36,701 bases of DNA from Bacteroidetes bacterium CG2_30_33_31. GTDB taxonomy: Bacteria > Bacteroidota > Bacteroidia > Bacteroidales > UBA1556. The position numbers and the translations under genes are program-made. Shown one piece after another: positions 34,982-36,701 of the stretch. The stretch covers positions 1-36,701 of the forward strand of contig MNXP01000067.1 of assembly GCA_001872625.1 (NCBI GenBank). Direction: 5' to 3'. The notes below the pieces were generated by a model that was given only the letters and a program-made list of their open reading frames with translations, made no database searches and was not told the origin of the DNA. Within the stretch, counting starts at the first letter, position 1; each line of letters begins with the position of its first letter.

Positions 34982-36505
34982 ATGCCAGAAATTAATAATA
35001 AATTAAAAATAAAAAATGGGGATAATGTTGGTTTAGAAGAAATTGAAATACTGTCTTACGCAGATTTCTCTTCAGAAGCATTAAGTATTTTAAGTAAAAT
35101 ACAAAACCATTGTGTTGCTTATTTTGCCTTTCATAACAAACTAAATTTGCAATTTATTATGGCTATAGCTGACGATTTAAACCAAAATATAATCATACTT
35201 TCACACCAATTATTAAATTCCGAAAAGCAAGAGTTAGCATCCCTTACTCAACAAATTTTTGCATTGCATATTTTTGAAAGAGAAATTCATGAAAATTTCG
35301 GGATTGAATTTTTAAATCATCCATGGCAAAAACCAGTGAGATTTGCTCATAACAGATTTCATAAAGACTTAAAAATCAATGATTATCCTTTCTATTCCAT
35401 AAAAAGTCATGAATTACATGAAGTGGGCGTAGGCCCAATTCATGCAGGAATCATTGAACCAGGACATTTTAGATTTATTTGCAATGGCGAAAATGTTTTG
35501 CATCTCGAAATTCAATTAGGTTGGCAGCATAGAGGTGTTGAACAATTGTTTTTGGACAAAAAAAGTAATTTGCAAAGAAATATTTTAGCTGAAAATATTG
35601 CTGGAGATACAGTAATTGGCCACACTTCTACCTTTGTTAATATTGTTGAAAGTCTTGCTAACAAACATATTAGTGAACAAATTCAGATTGAAAGAGCCAT
35701 TGCATTAGAGTTGGAACGCATAGCAATTCACACTGGCGACATTGCTGCTTTGTGTACCGACGCGGCTTACCTTTTGGGAGCCAATGTTTTCGGAATCTTG
35801 CGAACTGGCATTATTAATTTTACTCAGTCGTGGTGCGGAAATAGATTCGGTAAAGGCTTAATAAGAGTTGGTGGTACTCATTTCCCTTTTACTGAAGAAT
35901 TAAAAATTCAACTTTTAGAAGTTTTGAAAGATTTTGAAAGCAGATTTATCGAAATGTCGCATATAACTTACAGATTGCCAAGTATTCAAGATAGATTTGA
36001 TTTTGTTGGGGAAGTAAATGAAACTCAAGCTCGACTTATCGGTTGTGTTGGAGTATCCGCTCGTATGTCCAATATCCAAAGAGATATTCGTGTAAACCAA
36101 CCTACTTTTATTTATCAAAAATTTCCTTACGAAACAATTGTGGCTGAAAGAGGAGATGTATTTGCAAGATTTCTTCTTAAACGAAAAGAAATAAAAAAAT
36201 CTATTGCTTGGATTCGTAACATATTGAATAACTACATTTTCAATAGTCATTCTGGCAATGTCCCCGAATATAAACTATCACTAAAACCAAATTCATTTTG
36301 CCTATATCTTACAGAGGCTTGGAGAGGTGAAATTTGCCATTGCGCTATAACTGGCGATACTGGCGAATTGATACATTATAAAATAAAAGATCCCTCGATG
36401 CACAACTGGAAATCTTTGGAAATGTCTTTAAGAAATGTTGAGATTTCTGATTTTCCTATTAATAACAAAAGTTATAATTTAAGTTATTGCGGACACGACT
36501 TATAA
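34982..36505 (+). CDS. HyfG/HycE-like large subunit lacking the NiFe ligands (Ehr-type)
   Basis: A 507-residue two-part protein: a NuoC-like N-terminus (about 1-125, with 'FEREIHENFGIEFLNHPW' at residues 98-115) and a NuoD/hydrogenase-large-like remainder with 'HAGIIEPGHFRF' and 'LGWQHRGVEQLF'. In [NiFe] hydrogenases two CxxC motifs bind the metal. Here the first (RxCGxC) reads N205-I-A207-G-D-T210 and the second (DPCxxC) reads D470-P-S472-M-H-N475, so all four cysteines are gone while the surrounding fold is kept. This is the pattern of energy-converting hydrogenase-related (Ehr) complexes, known for example in Geobacter, whose reaction is not known. It cannot be a working hydrogenase. No hyp maturation genes are present, which fits. 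Confidence 0.9.
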   Translation: MPEINNKLKIKNGDNVGLEEIEILSYADFSSEALSILSKIQNHCVAYFAFHNKLNLQFIMAIADDLNQNIIILSHQLLNSEKQELASLTQQIFALHIFEREIHENFGIEFLNHPWQKPVRFAHNRFHKDLKINDYPFYSIKSHELHEVGVGPIHAGIIEPGHFRFICNGENVLHLEIQLGWQHRGVEQLFLDKKSNLQRNILAENIAGDTVIGHTSTFVNIVESLANKHISEQIQIERAIALELERIAIHTGDIAALCTDAAYLLGANVFGILRTGIINFTQSWCGNRFGKGLIRVGGTHFPFTEELKIQLLEVLKDFESRFIEMSHITYRLPSIQDRFDFVGEVNETQARLIGCVGVSARMSNIQRDIRVNQPTFIYQKFPYETIVAERGDVFARFLLKRKEIKKSIAWIRNILNNYIFNSHSGNVPEYKLSLKPNSFCLYLTEAWRGEICHCAITGDTGELIHYKIKDPSMHNWKSLEMSLRNVEISDFPINNKSYNLSYCGHDL

Positions 36506-36517
36506 AATACAAAATCA

Positions 36518-36701
36518 ATGATAAAAGATTCTAAAATATTGATTCACAATGGGAAACAGTATATTCCAGATTTACAAAACGCCGTTATCAAAGCTCCATT
36601 TCGTGGGAAACCTGTAATTAGTTTTGCCAAAGTTGACGAGAAAGAATTGGTGGATTTATGCCCTCTGAGAGCAATAAATGCAAACCCTGTAAGCATAGAT
36701 T
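36518..36701 (+). CDS. Iron-sulfur subunit of the Ehr-like complex (5' part, cut by window end)
   Basis: The first 61 codons are visible, starting MIKDSKILIHNGKQYIP and running to 'DLCPLRAINANPVSID', open to the edge. 'CPLRAI...PVSID' is the lead-in usually followed by a ferredoxin-type CxxCxxC in HyfH-like or ferredoxin-NuoB fusion subunits of hydrogenase-4/Ehr operons; those cysteines would fall past the edge. The position right after the HyfG-like gene is where HyfH/HyfI or a fused form is expected. The family is inferred from this short part and the context; whether it includes the NuoB/HyfI domain cannot be seen. Confidence 0.65.
   Translation, partial: MIKDSKILIHNGKQYIPDLQNAVIKAPFRGKPVISFAKVDEKELVDLCPLRAINANPVSID

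Noticed and set aside
30014-36505. Reading the operon as a formate hydrogenlyase or working group 4 [NiFe] hydrogenase
   Set aside because: The large subunit lacks all four NiFe cysteines and no formate dehydrogenase or maturation gene is visible.
30014-36505. Reading the operon as complex I (nuo)
   Set aside because: The HyfE-like subunit, the NuoC-NuoD fusion and the HyfB-type C-terminus point to the hydrogenase-4/Ehr group.

Overview
The window is chromosomal DNA from an AT-rich member of the Bacteroidota, probably an uncultured anaerobe or facultative anaerobe. Evidence for the phylum: repeated -7 promoter elements of the form TAnnTTTG upstream of genes, almost no Shine-Dalgarno sequences, a multi-repeat DUF349 protein, a GH3/beta-lactamase-like fusion, tandem DUF1573 proteins and an OMP_b-brl/PorT-like barrel. 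No rRNA, tRNA or CRISPR array was recognised.

Layout. (1) 1-505: the left end of an IS5-type insertion sequence that has cut a RibD_C/dihydrofolate-reductase-like gene after 80 codons. (2) 660-8685: housekeeping genes on both strands: DUF349 protein, TypA/BipA, an Uup-like ABC-F ATPase, and a single-chain aconitase/isopropylmalate-dehydratase-type enzyme. (3) 8828-15182: an outer-membrane barrel protein, then a two-gene minus-strand unit (GH3/serine hydrolase lipid- or wall-directed enzyme plus a secreted TPR-like protein). (4) 15293-19156: a compact minus-strand operon: aminotransferase, glycosyltransferase 9, TsaC/Sua5, SmpB, rhomboid protease. (5) 19257-21384: two DUF1573 proteins, a BFD-like [2Fe-2S] protein and a small diheme protein with a beta-rich insert. 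(6) 21546-28168: DEAD-box helicase, zinc-free MDR oxidoreductase, then an operon of a GT-C membrane glycosyltransferase carrying C-terminal MORN repeats, a DPM1-like GT2, a methyltransferase and RlmN. (7) 28469-36701: a diheme cytochrome c lipoprotein diverging from a multi-subunit membrane complex that continues off the right edge.

The most notable system is region 7. The five complete plus-strand genes match the hydrogenase-4/formate-hydrogenlyase membrane module (HyfB, HyfC, HyfE, HyfF, HyfG order), but the HyfG-like catalytic subunit lacks all four cysteines that bind the NiFe centre: the first CxxC is A207/T210 and the DPCxxC is S472/N475. It therefore belongs with the 'energy-converting hydrogenase-related' (Ehr) complexes: an ion pump of the complex I/hydrogenase family whose electron donor and acceptor are unknown. 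The sixth gene, only its first 61 codons visible, looks like the iron-sulfur partner. The divergent diheme lipoprotein shares its 669-base intergenic region and is a candidate redox neighbour, though nothing in the sequence proves a functional link.
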